A stretch of 64,000 nucleotides of DNA from Pseudaquidulcibacter sp964443435 (GTDB taxonomy: Bacteria > Pseudomonadota > Alphaproteobacteria > Caulobacterales > Aquidulcibacteraceae), in the NCBI GenBank assembly GCA_964443435.1, contig CAYUCW010000002.1, positions 1-64,000 on the forward strand, written 5' to 3'. The notes beneath the pieces were generated by a model, which searched no databases, had not been told where the DNA came from, and worked only from the letters and a program-made list of their open reading frames with translations. Each line of letters begins with the position of its first letter. Position 1 is the stretch's first letter. Positions 17,555-25,116 of the stretch are shown piece by piece. A program made the position numbers and the translations under genes.

Positions 17555-18664
17555 ATGACAAATGAAATCAATAATTCATCAAGCTTTGCACAAAATAAAA
17601 CTAAGGTAAGTGTAATTACGGGCTTTTTGGGCGCGGGAAAAACCACATTATTAAATAATATTCTAAGCAATCCAAATGGCAAAAAATATGCCGTCATAGT
17701 TAATGAATTTGGCGAAATAGGTATTGATAATGACCTTGTTATTGGCTCTGATGAAGAAGTATTTGAACTAAGTAATGGCTGTGTTTGCTGTAATGTAAGG
17801 GGCGATTTAATAAGGGTTCTGGGCGCACTTATGAAGCGGAAAAATGCTTTTGATGCGATTATTGTTGAAACTACGGGCCTTGCAAACCCTGCGCCTGTTG
17901 CCCAAACTTTTTATGCCGATGATGATATTGCAAGAAAAACATCGCTTGACGCCATTATAACACTGGTTGATGCCGTGCATGCACTTGGTGTATTAGGTGA
18001 ATATGATGAGGCCATAAGTCAAATTGCTTTTGCCGATATTATTGTCCTTAATAAAATTGATGAAGTAAGCGAAGAATGGAAACAAAAAACTATTAATGCA
18101 ATTCGTCAGATTAATAAGGGCGTGAAAATTATTGAAACTAATAATTCAATAGTTAATCATGAAGAAATTTTGGGAATTGATAGTTTTTCTATAGATAAAA
18201 TGAATAATCTTGATGCTTATTTTGAAAAAGAACATCACCATCATCATGATCACCACCATGACCATGATGAAACTTGCGATCATGAACACCATCATGCCGA
18301 TCATGTACATGATGAAAATTGTAATCATGACCACGATCATGACCACCATGACCATGATCATTTTAATGGAATTGAATCAATTGCTTTTGAAGTGAAAGAA
18401 AGATTTAGCGAAGAAAAATTTGGAAATTGGTTATCAACTATTGTTGATATTTATGGTGAACAATTAATGCGCTATAAGGGTCTTATAAATATTGAAACCG
18501 ATGACAGGGCATTTATTGTTAATGGCGTTCATATGATGATAGAAGCGAACTATTCTGAAAAGCTTAAAAAGGGCAAAAATGACCCAAGCCGAATGGTATT
18601 TATTGGAAAAGATTTGCCAAAGGAAGCATTAGAATCAGGCTTTAAATCTTGTGTATCTGGTTAA
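17555..18664 (+). CDS. COG0523 (CobW/ZigA-like) metallochaperone GTPase with His-rich insert
   Basis: A 369-residue G3E-family GTPase. Walker A GFLGAGKTT is at 23-31, the metal-binding CVCC motif is at Cys76-Cys79 (CxCC), ETTGLANPAP follows at 105-114, and the guanine specificity NKID is at 166-169. Between the GTPase and CobW_C domains lies a 43-residue stretch (227-269) made almost only of His, Asp and Glu with two Cys, likely a zinc or other metal store. COG0523 proteins deliver metals, in many cases zinc under starvation, to client enzymes. No cobalamin gene is near, so a zinc role is the better guess. AAGG lies before the ATG. No convincing Zur box was found upstream. Confidence 0.9.
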   Translation: MTNEINNSSSFAQNKTKVSVITGFLGAGKTTLLNNILSNPNGKKYAVIVNEFGEIGIDNDLVIGSDEEVFELSNGCVCCNVRGDLIRVLGALMKRKNAFDAIIVETTGLANPAPVAQTFYADDDIARKTSLDAIITLVDAVHALGVLGEYDEAISQIAFADIIVLNKIDEVSEEWKQKTINAIRQINKGVKIIETNNSIVNHEEILGIDSFSIDKMNNLDAYFEKEHHHHHDHHHDHDETCDHEHHHADHVHDENCNHDHDHDHHDHDHFNGIESIAFEVKERFSEEKFGNWLSTIVDIYGEQLMRYKGLINIETDDRAFIVNGVHMMIEANYSEKLKKGKNDPSRMVFIGKDLPKEALESGFKSCVSG

Positions 18665-18865
18665 ATAAAAAGTATTATTTTACCACTTAAGTGTAAAAAA
18701 ATGCGGAAAAATAGGGGTTATTGACGATTTTTCAGTTTTTGGCACTTGACTATATGGTGCAAACAGCTTTTGCGTGTAGCTAACTTATTTTAATTTAAAT
18801 AAGCATTATTAAGACGAAACGCCTTTGGCATTTTTTAAATGTCATTTTAATTTTGGAGAGCTTTT

Positions 18866-19138
18866 ATGAGCAAAAAAGATATGATTGATGCAGTAGCTAG
18901 CAAAGCGGACATCACTAAAGAAAAAGCAAGCTTAGCAATTGACGCACTTACTGCGTATATTGAAAAAGCAATGAAAGCTGACGGCGAAGTAACATTTGCG
19001 CCTTTAGGCAAATTCAAAGTTACTAAGCGCGAAGCAAGAGTGGGCCGTAACCCTTCTACTGGCGCTGAAGTTCAAATCCCAGCAGCTAAAGTTGCTAAAT
19101 TCTTACCTTCTAAGAATTTAAAAGAATCTTTGAACTAA
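18866..19138 (+). CDS. HU family DNA-binding protein
   Basis: A 90-residue nucleoid protein. The N-terminal helices start SKKDMIDAVASKADI. The DNA-binding arm carries GKFKVTKREARVGRNPSTG and ends with PAAKVAKFLPSKNLKESL. The Pro at the tip of the arm (NPSTG) is present. It should dimerise and bend DNA without sequence preference. GGAGAG lies 8 bases before the ATG. The gene is monocistronic, with a 200-base upstream region and a strong terminator immediately downstream. HU and IHF share this fold; the sequence looks HU-like. Confidence 0.95.
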   Translation: MSKKDMIDAVASKADITKEKASLAIDALTAYIEKAMKADGEVTFAPLGKFKVTKREARVGRNPSTGAEVQIPAAKVAKFLPSKNLKESLN

Positions 19139-19161
19139 TTAATATTGCAAATATTAAATTT

Positions 19162-19189
19162 AAAAAGCGGTCAGAAATGGCCGCTTTTT
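19162..19189 (+). terminator. Rho-independent terminator of the HU gene
   Basis: An 11-bp stem (19162-19172 with 19179-19189) with loop AGAAAT is GC-rich at its tip and runs into six T residues. The minus-strand reading also gives a T run, so it may serve the convergent mtaB gene too. Confidence 0.88.
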
Positions 19190-19203
19190 TCATGAAAGTT
19201 TTT

Positions 19204-20505
19204 CTAGGTCAATAAGAAGTCTTTTTCTATGCCAATAAGTTTGGCTTTAATTATGGTGCTTGGTGTTGCATTATATTTATTTGTGTCAATTTTCACTCTG
19301 GCAAAATTATCAAGACGGCCAAAATTATTATTCTCTATAAGAATATTTTGCTCTGAGCCAATTTGAGAATTTAATAATTTTTGCAAAGCTTCATCGCCTT
19401 TAAGCCTTAATCTTTTCGCTCTATCCTTTATTAACGCTCTATCAAGTTGCGGCATTTTTGCCGCCGGTGTATTTGGGCGCGGTGAATATGGGAAAACATG
19501 CACAAAGCTTAATTCGGCTTCATCAATAAGACTTACAGAATCCGCGAAAAATTCTTCGGTTTCGGTTGGGAAGCCCGCAATAATATCTGCGCCAAACGCT
19601 ATATTTGGTCTTGCCCTCTTAAGTCTTGCCGCAAGCTCTATGGCGTGATGACGAAGATGGCGACGTTTCATGCGCTTTAAAATCATATCATTGCCATGTT
19701 GAAGCGATAAATGAAGATGCGGCATAAGTCTTTCTTCTTCGGCAAAAAGCCTAAATAAAGTTTCATCAATTTCAACGGCATCAATTGATGAAAGCCTTAG
19801 CCTTGTTAAATCTGGGCAAAGTTTAAATATGCGCTCTATTAAATTCCCAAGATTGGGTTGCCCAGGTAAATCTGCACCCCAAGAAGTCATATCAACGCCA
19901 GAAAGCACAATCTCATTCACGCCATTTTCGGTAAGATTATTAATGGTAGCTATAATTTCGGTGGCGGCAACTGAACGCGAATTGCCGCGCCCATAAGGAA
20001 TAACGCAAAAAGTGCAACGATGATCACAGCCATTTTGCACTTGAATATAGGCACGCGTGCGCCCTTCAAGCCCGTCAATTAAGTGATTGGCGGTTTCTTT
20101 AATGCTCATGATGTCATTAACAATCACACGCTCTGAACGCGCCATAAGCCCCTTATAGGTTTCAGGCTTGCCCTTGTCATGATTACCAATTATTTTATCA
20201 ACTTCGGCCATTGCCGCAAAAGTTTCAGGCTCGATTTGTGCGGCACAGCCAGATACAATAATGGCGGCTTCAGGGTTTTCACGCCTTGCGCGCCTTATGG
20301 CTTGTTTGGCTTGACGTACTGCTTCGGATGTTACTGCGCAAGTATTTATAAGGATTATATTATCGGCATCGGCACTTTGCGCCGCTTTTTTCATGGCTTC
20401 TGATTCATATAAATTAAGACGACAGCCCATAGTTATGGCACGAATACTCTTGCCATTATCAAGATGTGTTTCATCATTCACTATATCGCTATTTGTTTCG
20501 CTCAT
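19204..20505 (-). CDS. mtaB: tRNA t6A37 methylthiotransferase MtaB
   Basis: A 433-residue radical-SAM methylthiotransferase that makes ms2t6A at position 37 of ANN-decoding tRNAs. The UPF0004 domain has its three cluster cysteines at Cys28 (MGCRLN), Cys56 (NTCAVT) and Cys87 (SGCAAQ). The radical-SAM CxxxCxxC is at Cys160, Cys164 and Cys167 in QNGCDHRCTFCVIP. MtaB rather than MiaB or RimO is indicated by the GCRLN start and NTCAVT. The C-terminal TRAM-like part is short. It converges on HU and diverges from the small PLDc_N gene. Confidence 0.92.
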   Translation of the reverse strand: MSETNSDIVNDETHLDNGKSIRAITMGCRLNLYESEAMKKAAQSADADNIILINTCAVTSEAVRQAKQAIRRARRENPEAAIIVSGCAAQIEPETFAAMAEVDKIIGNHDKGKPETYKGLMARSERVIVNDIMSIKETANHLIDGLEGRTRAYIQVQNGCDHRCTFCVIPYGRGNSRSVAATEIIATINNLTENGVNEIVLSGVDMTSWGADLPGQPNLGNLIERIFKLCPDLTRLRLSSIDAVEIDETLFRLFAEEERLMPHLHLSLQHGNDMILKRMKRRHLRHHAIELAARLKRARPNIAFGADIIAGFPTETEEFFADSVSLIDEAELSFVHVFPYSPRPNTPAAKMPQLDRALIKDRAKRLRLKGDEALQKLLNSQIGSEQNILIENNNFGRLDNFARVKIDTNKYNATPSTIIKAKLIGIEKDFLLT

Positions 20506-20585
20506 TCTTTTGATTTTAGCCTATTGATTATCTGGGCTTGAAATTCCATAAATTTTACCAATATATAGTATAGAGGTAAAAACAT

Positions 20586-20786
20586 ATGTTTGGAAGTGAC
20601 TGGCAACACATTGGTGCATGGTATATTATTTCGCTTATTCTTGCGATTTGGGCTTTGCTTAATATTGTTCAAAACAAAAAAGATGGCAATCTAGCCAAAG
20701 CGATTTGGATAGTTGTGGTTTTATTTATACCATTTTTTGGTTTTGCAGCTTGGTTATTATTTGGGCCCAAAGCCGAAAAGAAATAA
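20586..20786 (+). CDS. Small membrane protein with PLDc_N domain
   Basis: A 66-residue protein with two hydrophobic helices (about 12-28 and 41-60) separated by a short NKKDGN turn. WYIISLILAIWALLNI and IWIVVVLFIPFFGFAAWLLFG (about 38-58) match the PLDc_N domain that precedes phospholipase D in cardiolipin synthases, but here it stands alone. Function is unknown. AGAGG precedes the ATG. Its stop abuts that of rcdA on the other strand. Confidence 0.8.
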   Translation: MFGSDWQHIGAWYIISLILAIWALLNIVQNKKDGNLAKAIWIVVVLFIPFFGFAAWLLFGPKAEKK

Positions 20787-21302
20787 TTACTCGCCAAAGC
20801 TTCCGAATAATGATTGCAAGCGATCATGCTGCTCATTAACTGGATTAGCCGCAGTTTCAGAATTTTCGCCATACATAGCGCCATCAAGCCTATCAATGCG
20901 CGTATATATTGCTTCTGATTGGATTAATAATTCTTTTAAGCGGGCAGGTAGTTCGCTTGAAGGCTCACCCTTGGCAATGCAAATGGCTTTTGCGCCAATA
21001 CGATATTTAGGATCGCGCGCATCACTTGCATCCATTTCGCCTTCTTTGATTGCGCGTTGCACTAAGAGCCAGCTTGCGGCTTGCATAAGGCGCGTTGTAA
21101 GGCGCATAGATTCTGACGCGTAAGAAAGTGCTGATGCACGCTCTAGTAATTTTGACTCGGAACGACCTTCGCCATCAAGATAATGGGCGGTTTCTTCAAC
21201 TAAATCCATGCCTTCGGTAAAAAGCTTTTCAAAAACATCAGAAGTGGCAAATGCCATAATTTTATCTTCAGTTTGCGCCATGGCGTGAATATTCCCAGTC
21301 AT
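20787..21302 (-). CDS. rcdA: RcdA-like protein (DUF1465)
   Basis: A 171-residue DUF1465 protein. In Caulobacter this family includes RcdA, a ClpXP adaptor component (with CpdR and PopA) for degrading the cell-cycle regulator CtrA. The helical core starts with SDVFEKLFTEGMDLVEETAHYLD (about 21-43) and is followed by RLTTRLMQAASWLLVQRA (about 77-94). The C-terminal ERLQSLFG-like end (DRLQSLFGSFGE) is disordered and adaptor-like. The ATG at 21302 has AGGAG six bases before it. DUF1192 lies directly upstream on the same strand, as in other alphaproteobacteria. The function is by homology only. Confidence 0.82.
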   Translation of the reverse strand: MTGNIHAMAQTEDKIMAFATSDVFEKLFTEGMDLVEETAHYLDGEGRSESKLLERASALSYASESMRLTTRLMQAASWLLVQRAIKEGEMDASDARDPKYRIGAKAICIAKGEPSSELPARLKELLIQSEAIYTRIDRLDGAMYGENSETAANPVNEQHDRLQSLFGSFGE

Positions 21303-21355
21303 AGAAACTCCTATTAAATATAATAATAGGATAAAAGCAAGGTCTGTGCCGCAGT

Positions 21356-21553
21356 TTAGGTTTTTGGCTTACCAAATACAGCTTGCGCTAGGTCAAGAGA
21401 TGCTTTTTTCTTTATAATCGCCGCTTTCATGCGTTCAATTTCTTCCGTATGGAGAATAATTCTTTCCTCTAACTCCTCAATGGAGAGTGGATCAAGGTCA
21501 ATAATTTTTGGTTTGGGCTTTATGTTTTCAAAATCTTCAAACATATTAATCAT
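21356..21553 (-). CDS. DUF1192 family small coiled-coil protein
   Basis: A 65-residue protein. After a variable acidic N-terminus, DPLSIEELEERIILHTEEI and ERMKAAIIKKKASLDLAQAVF form one continuous predicted coiled coil, the DUF1192 pattern. Function is unknown. It precedes rcdA by 53 bases on the same strand, a conserved pairing. The initiator could be either of two ATGs three codons apart; the first has a weak GAG ribosome binding site and is used. Confidence 0.85.
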   Translation of the reverse strand: MINMFEDFENIKPKPKIIDLDPLSIEELEERIILHTEEIERMKAAIIKKKASLDLAQAVFGKPKT

Positions 21554-21655
21554 TAATACTCTTTTTTAAACCAAATAGGTTATATTTGTTTCATACTGAT
21601 ATATTGTTATTCTTAATGTATCAAAATGCAAATATTAATTCATAAGACAAGATAG

Positions 21656-22609
21656 ATGAAAAGCACAAAATCTATAAAATACAGTAATTCAGAGGACCTT
21701 GAGCTTTGTGATTATTCTATCCGCGAGCTTTTGCCCGATGAGGTTTTGATAGAAAACCAAGCAATTGGGGTTAATCGCCCCGATTTATTGCAATGCTCTG
21801 GCCTGTATCCTGCGCCAAAGGGTCATAGTGAAATACTCGGACTTGAATCTTCGGGGATAATTATTGCCATTGGAAACAAAGTCACAGAATGGCAAATCGG
21901 CGATAGGGTTGCCGCGTTATTGAATGGTGGCGGCTATTCAGAATATAGTATTGCTAAATCTGGGCATTGTTTGAAAATTCCAAATAATATGAATTTTATA
22001 GAGGCAGCAGGCCTGCCAGAAGCAATGTTTACGATTTATGCCAATGTTTTTGAAGGTTGTGCCTTAAAGTCAGGTGAAACCATACTTATTCATGGCGGTG
22101 CATCATCAATTGGCACGATTGCAATTAAAATGTGTAAAGCAATTGGCGCGAAGGTTTATATTACGGCTGGCTCTGATGAAAAGTGTGAAGTTTGCAAAGA
22201 TTTAGGCGCGGATTTGGTGGTAAATTATAAGACCGAAGATTTTGAAACCAACATAAAAGCAAATGGCGGCGCCGATATCATACTTGATATGATAGGCGGC
22301 GATTATATTCAAAAAAATATTAATATTCTAAATCAAGGCGGAAGGCTTTGTAATATAGCCTATTTAAATGGCGCGGTTGCCGAAATTAATTTTATGCGCT
22401 TAATGCTTAAGAATCTCACTATTACGGGTTCGGTTTTACGCTCGCGTCAGGATAAAGAAAAGACAAGAATACGTGATGGCATTATTAAAAATTTTTGGGG
22501 CAAAATTGAGCCTAAAATTGATAAAAGCTTTCCTTTAAAAGATGCACAATTGGCAATGGATAGGCTGAAAAGAATGGAAAATATTGGCAAAATAATTCTT
22601 ATCCCATAA
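21656..22609 (+). CDS. NAD(P)H-quinone oxidoreductase (zeta-crystallin/PIG3-like)
   Basis: A 317-residue zinc-free MDR-family reductase. GVNRPDLLQCSGLYPAP near residue 36 and the nucleotide fold with IHGGASSIGTIAIKMCKA at about 142-159 mark the QOR/PIG3 group. ADIILDMIGGDYIQKN and SVLRSRQDKEK are further family features. It reduces quinones with NADPH by one- or two-electron transfer. It is divergent from DUF1192/rcdA, the usual neighbourhood in this class. Confidence 0.9.
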   Translation: MKSTKSIKYSNSEDLELCDYSIRELLPDEVLIENQAIGVNRPDLLQCSGLYPAPKGHSEILGLESSGIIIAIGNKVTEWQIGDRVAALLNGGGYSEYSIAKSGHCLKIPNNMNFIEAAGLPEAMFTIYANVFEGCALKSGETILIHGGASSIGTIAIKMCKAIGAKVYITAGSDEKCEVCKDLGADLVVNYKTEDFETNIKANGGADIILDMIGGDYIQKNINILNQGGRLCNIAYLNGAVAEINFMRLMLKNLTITGSVLRSRQDKEKTRIRDGIIKNFWGKIEPKIDKSFPLKDAQLAMDRLKRMENIGKIILIP

Positions 22610-22613
22610 AAAA

Positions 22614-22631
22614 TGCCCCCTTTCGGGGGCA
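22614..22631 (-). terminator. Rho-independent terminator of the ABC operon
   Basis: A 7-bp GC stem TGCCCCC/GGGGGCA with a 4-base loop. Read on the minus strand it is followed by six T residues, so it terminates the GntR-ABC operon. It also lies 4 bases after the quinone reductase stop and may act in both directions. Confidence 0.82.
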
Positions 22632-22653
22632 AGTTTGCTTGTAAGGGATATTA

Positions 22654-23670
22654 TTATAGTATTCTTCTTTTTCTTACTTCGGCGGTGGCATATAAAAGCG
22701 CCGCGCCAATCACAAGGCCAACCCATAATGAAGGATCACTAAGTGATTTATTTATGGCTTCGATTATAAGGCCGCTAAATCTAGCACCACTATTCTCATC
22801 AATATTTTTAATATTCTCTATAATTGGATAGCTTACTAAATGTGATAAAGGCTCTGATAATAATTCGAATTTTCCATCAAAGAAGATTTTTCCAACTAAA
22901 GGCAATAATACAATTGGTAGGATTGCCGCAAAGAATGGAGATTTTGGCGCATATGCCGACATAAATAAGAACCAAGCAAAGATTGGTGCTACCCATAAGA
23001 AGTCTATAAGTAATGCATAGATTATTACGCCCCACATTTCAAAAGCTGCACTAAAAGCAATACCAATATCAATGAAGTTTACACCAAATATTACTGCAAT
23101 AGTATAAGTAATCAAAATCATACATACATGGCATAAAGCGCTTATAACAAAAGCAATACCAGCACCACCCACACCAATGGTCAGGAATTTACTTAATACG
23201 GTTTCTAAATCGGTGATGGGCAAAGATTTCCAAAACATAATTGATTTATCTTTACGTTCTTCATACAAAGATCCAGCAAATATAAATAATGATGCAATCA
23301 TAGCTACGAAAAGCGGTATGAATGAGGGCGCGCCATTTCCAAAAGCAAAAACTTCTGATGCCTTTTTCAGGTCGGCATTATCAAATTTTGATTTAATCGG
23401 CTTTTCAACGCCATCCTTAAAAACTACTATTTGATTTTGGCTGTTTTTATAAATTTTAACTTCTTTACCATTTTCATCATCAATATTCATATTGAAATTT
23501 GGTGCAGATTCGCCAAGATTAAAATTTTGACCGCCATAATTAAGCTTGCCAAATGCGGCAGATAATAAAACTATACCAATTATAAAAGCGGCAATGCCAA
23601 GTGGCGTGAAAAATAATGCGCCTTTGTGTTCGTTGAAATCACGACGCATAAGTGTAAGGAATTTGCTCAT
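22654..23670 (-). CDS. ABC-2 type transporter permease
   Basis: A 338-residue membrane protein with about six hydrophobic helices (first at 20-40) and a large extracytoplasmic loop (about 45-110) rich in Asn and Lys. It is the last gene of a GntR-ATPase-small ORF-permease operon. The layout resembles the YtrA-regulated YtrB/YtrC transporters of Firmicutes, but the substrate is unknown. The ATG at 23670 overlaps the TGA of the small upstream ORF (ATGA), and GGAAGC serves as the ribosome binding site. Confidence 0.83.
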   Translation of the reverse strand: MSKFLTLMRRDFNEHKGALFFTPLGIAAFIIGIVLLSAAFGKLNYGGQNFNLGESAPNFNMNIDDENGKEVKIYKNSQNQIVVFKDGVEKPIKSKFDNADLKKASEVFAFGNGAPSFIPLFVAMIASLFIFAGSLYEERKDKSIMFWKSLPITDLETVLSKFLTIGVGGAGIAFVISALCHVCMILITYTIAVIFGVNFIDIGIAFSAAFEMWGVIIYALLIDFLWVAPIFAWFLFMSAYAPKSPFFAAILPIVLLPLVGKIFFDGKFELLSEPLSHLVSYPIIENIKNIDENSGARFSGLIIEAINKSLSDPSLWVGLVIGAALLYATAEVRKRRIL

Positions 23671-23768
23671 TTTTTGCTTCCTTTTGAATTTAAGTTATCA
23701 TTTGCCAAAGCATTAGTATTGGCTGGCTTTGATTTATTGGTTTTGGGATAAATAAATATTGAAAACAT
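23667..23768 (-). CDS. Small ORF between ABC ATPase and permease (33 residues)
   Basis: Seen directly: TAGGAG, which includes the ATPase stop codon TAG, lies at ideal distance before an ATG at 23768. The frame encodes 33 residues beginning MFSIFIYPKTNKSKP, with ALANDN in the middle and a basic end, and stops with a TGA that overlaps the permease start (ATGA). The strong site and double coupling support translation. No family is recognised. The ANDN motif recurs in short alphaproteobacterial proteins, but that is weak evidence. Alternatively it may act only to couple translation of the permease. Confidence 0.55.
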   Translation of the reverse strand: MFSIFIYPKTNKSKPANTNALANDNLNSKGSKK

Positions 23769-23777
23769 TTTTATCTC

Positions 23778-24653
23778 CTAACTTGCCAAAGCGACGAATA
23801 AATCGGCAAGCGCAACGCGGCGCGGCTCACCATATTGTTTCAAAGTTTCAGGCGGCACATTATCAAAAACCATAGAAGTCTTTCCCATAATTGCACGGCT
23901 ATAAATTGGCTTCAGGCTTTCGACTTCTTTAATTTTATCTTCTAAAACGTCGATTGCGTAAAAACGCTCTGCAATATTATCAAGGCTATCATTGAGTGTG
24001 ATATTCCCGTCTTTTATAAACATTGCATGACTAAGTATTGGTTCAATTTCATCAATTTGATGGGTCGTTACAAGGATTGAACGGGTTTCATCAAAGAAAT
24101 CGCGTAATATTGCATCATAAAAAGCGCGACGATTCATAATATCAAGACCCAAAGTTGGCTCATCAAGAACTAAAAGCTTGGCATCAATTGCCAAAGCAAT
24201 CGCTAGATGAACTTGCACTGTCATGCCTTTGGACAAAGCCTTAATCTTGGCATTAAGCGGAATATTAGTTCCTTGAATGCGATTAATGGCTTTTGTTTTA
24301 TCAAATTTAGGGTGAATACCTTCGACCCAATCAAATAAATCGCTAATTTTTGCCCATTTAGGAAGGGTTGCCACATCAGCAATAAAGCAAACATCATTCA
24401 TAAGTGTTGCGCGTTCCAAAAGTGGATTTTTGCCCATTACTTTTAGCTCACCATCAAATTCAGAAAGTCCAAGCAAGCAATTAAGCAAAGTTGATTTTCC
24501 TGCGCCATTTGCACCAATCACTCCAATTATTTGCCCTGATGGAATCGTGAAGCTTGAAGGCTTAAGTGCTTGTTTTGCGCCATAAGACTTTGCAAGACCA
24601 TTTGCTTCAATCAGTTTTGTATTTATTGGGCCTGTCTCAATAGTTTCAGTCAT
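23778..24653 (-). CDS. ABC transporter ATP-binding protein
   Basis: A 291-residue ABC ATPase. Walker A GANGAGKS is at 47-54. The signature is the degenerate LSKGM (instead of LSGGQ) usual for the CcmA/YtrB group, Walker B is LLVLDEP followed by TLGLDI, and the H-loop is in TTHQIDE. The C-terminal 60 residues form an extra domain. It powers the permease encoded two frames downstream. Its start overlaps the GntR gene by 8 bases and its TAG stop is inside the ribosome binding site of the small ORF. Confidence 0.93.
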   Translation of the reverse strand: MTETIETGPINTKLIEANGLAKSYGAKQALKPSSFTIPSGQIIGVIGANGAGKSTLLNCLLGLSEFDGELKVMGKNPLLERATLMNDVCFIADVATLPKWAKISDLFDWVEGIHPKFDKTKAINRIQGTNIPLNAKIKALSKGMTVQVHLAIALAIDAKLLVLDEPTLGLDIMNRRAFYDAILRDFFDETRSILVTTHQIDEIEPILSHAMFIKDGNITLNDSLDNIAERFYAIDVLEDKIKEVESLKPIYSRAIMGKTSMVFDNVPPETLKQYGEPRRVALADLFVALAS

Positions 24654-25020
24654 TACTGCCCCCAGTTTTCATTAAGGTTTTTAAATCCAAGCCAAGCCTT
24701 TTGATGCGCTCGGCAATTATTGGCCATTCATTATTAATAAAGGCCTCTCGCTCTCTTTTAAGGAGGGCATTATCAGCGCCCTCTATAACAAACATTCCAA
24801 GCCCTCTACGCTTTTCAAGAATGCCTTCATCGGCAAGCTCGGAAAGGGCACGAGAAACCGTTAACGGATTAACCGCAAGTTCTAGTGCAAGAGTACGCAC
24901 GCTTGGTGCTGCTTCGCCGGCTCTTAAAGTTCCGTCAATAATTTGCGATAAAATTTTATCCTTAATTTGTTTCCAAATAGGGATATCATCACGCCAATCT
25001 ATGCTTATACCTGCTACCAT
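24646..25020 (-). CDS. GntR family transcriptional regulator (YtrA subfamily)
   Basis: A 124-residue repressor. The winged HTH (about 12-75) has IWKQIKDKILSQIIDG, APSVRTLALELAVNPLTVSRAL and EKRRGLGMFV. The short effector part (about 45 residues) and linkage to an ABC transporter define the YtrA type. It is the first gene of the operon and overlaps the ATPase by 8 bases. The inverted repeat at 25056-25077 lies 36 bases upstream of its start and is the likely autoregulatory operator. The inducer is unknown. Confidence 0.92.
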   Translation of the reverse strand: MVAGISIDWRDDIPIWKQIKDKILSQIIDGTLRAGEAAPSVRTLALELAVNPLTVSRALSELADEGILEKRRGLGMFVIEGADNALLKREREAFINNEWPIIAERIKRLGLDLKTLMKTGGSND

Positions 25021-25055
25021 TTCATTTCCTCACAATCTTATAATTGATTGCCATA

Positions 25056-25077
25056 GTGTCTTAGTAAACTAATACAC
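25056..25077 (-). promoter_or_regulatory. GntR/YtrA-type operator
   Basis: Seen directly: half-sites GTGT-n-TTAGT and ACTAA-n-ACAC form a 22-bp inverted repeat with a central AA and one mismatched pair. It resembles known YtrA-type operators (GT-rich outer and TTAGT inner arms) and precedes the GntR gene at promoter distance. Binding is inferred. Confidence 0.72.
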
Positions 25078-25116
25078 CATGTATGTCAAGCGGCATTTAA
25101 ATTTTTTTATGAAATT

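Noticed and set aside
18228..18365. Short repeats rich in CATGAC/CACCAT, possibly CRISPR-like
   Set aside because: They are codon repeats for the His/Asp-rich insert of the COG0523 GTPase, irregular and in frame.
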